Assembly: GCF_900343125.1 (NCBI RefSeq)
Contig: NZ_OPYL01000007.1
Coordinates: 62,001-126,000 of the forward strand
From: Dysgonomonas sp. Marseille-P4361
GTDB lineage: Bacteria > Bacteroidota > Bacteroidia > Bacteroidales > Dysgonomonadaceae
DNA: 64,000 nucleotides
Direction: 5' to 3'
How positions within the stretch are numbered: the first letter of the stretch is position 1; each line of letters opens with the position of its first letter. The position numbers were made by a program, and so were the translations under genes. Below the pieces are notes generated by a model. It had not been told where the DNA came from and made no database searches. It was given only the letters and a program-made list of their open reading frames with translations. Positions 63,801 to 64,000 of the stretch are shown here, piece by piece.

Positions 63801-63851
63801 AAAATAGTAATAGATGCAACTTTTCAGAGAGTTGTACAGTCTAATATATAT

Positions 63852-63892
63852 GGAAAATCGAGGATCGGTTTATAATCGTTCCTTGATTTTCC
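63852..63892 (+). terminator. Hairpin downstream of ettA, possible terminator
   Basis: GGAAAATCGAGGA (63852-63864) pairs with TCCTTGATTTTCC (63880-63892), with one mismatch, around a 15-nt loop. Only GTTATT follows, so termination is plausible but not strong. Confidence 0.5.
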
Positions 63893-63932
63893 GTTATTAA
63901 ATAGAGAGACAAGTTTTATAACGACACAATTA

Positions 63933-64000
63933 ATGGGTAGGTATAACCATCATAACTTAAACTATTGGAAGAAAAGTATTTTATTTTTCTTATTATGCTT
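63933..64000 (+). CDS. Start of a probable exported protein (partial, runs off the window)
   Basis: An open frame from ATG 63933 gives MGRYNHHNLNYWKKSILFFLLC to the window edge: a basic N-region and a hydrophobic stretch, as in a signal peptide. Only 22 codons are visible, so no family can be named. Confidence 0.5.
   Translation, partial: MGRYNHHNLNYWKKSILFFLLC

Noticed and set aside
1-64000. tRNA, rRNA, insertion sequence or CRISPR array
   Set aside because: I looked through the intergenic gaps and saw no cloverleaf pattern, transposase gene, terminal inverted repeats of IS type or regularly spaced repeats.

Overview
The window looks like chromosomal DNA of a low-GC Bacteroidales bacterium, most likely Dysgonomonas or a close relative (Dysgonomonadaceae/Porphyromonadaceae); the genus is an inference. 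Three things support the order. Gene content is typical: a PutA fusion, a DAHP synthase-chorismate mutase fusion, a divergent EF-G paralogue, a DUF349 protein, a PorW/SprE-like lipoprotein, and many lipoproteins with short Cys lipoboxes. Many genes are preceded by the Bacteroidetes -7 promoter element TAnnTTTG. Shine-Dalgarno sequences are mostly weak. I see no tRNA, rRNA, insertion sequence, prophage or CRISPR array; this is ordinary core chromosome with some lineage-specific genes.

Layout. 1-9.0 kb: the start of an ECF sigma factor gene, putA, an EF-G2-type translation factor and clpB. 9.2-16.7 kb: a Cys/Met-type PLP enzyme, then a heavy-metal efflux operon (His-rich small exported protein, RND adaptor, RND pump, TolC-like protein). 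16.7-31.8 kb: a phosphatase/nuclease lipoprotein, an ABC ATPase with a small membrane partner, an ABC-F protein, an M13 metallopeptidase, a VWA lipoprotein, an AsmA-like protein, an acyltransferase, a HerA/DUF853 ATPase and a GT-C-like membrane protein. 31.8-36.6 kb: the phenylalanine/tyrosine operon pheA - aminotransferase - DUF6882-like - DAHP synthase/chorismate mutase - tyrA, headed by an aromatic-residue-rich leader peptide and a complete terminator/antiterminator pair. 36.8-41.5 kb: a B12-binding radical SAM protein with a DUF6688-like partner, a GH25 lysozyme, a CCC-motif/DUF2752 pair and a small lipoprotein. 41.5-49.9 kb: arginine genes argR - GNAT - argG ... argC ... argD, with a CotH-like lipoprotein, an unknown protein and a MutS-like ATPase placed among them. 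50-55.2 kb: birA, YjbR, YraN, ComB, KdsA and a DUF349 protein. 55.3-63.8 kb: a PorW/SprE-like lipoprotein, a GH43 enzyme, an acyl-CoA synthetase, EttA, and the first codons of another exported protein.

The best regulatory find is the attenuator at 36430-36605. A 24-residue leader peptide has 11 Phe/Tyr residues within 13 consecutive positions. Its 3' end can form a 17-bp antiterminator with the 5' arm of an intrinsic terminator just ahead of pheA. Other points of note are the EF-G paralogue with degenerate GTPase motifs, ArgR-like operator repeats over the argR promoter, a leaderless start for the metal-efflux operon, and repeated TTGCCAAA elements in the clpB promoter region.
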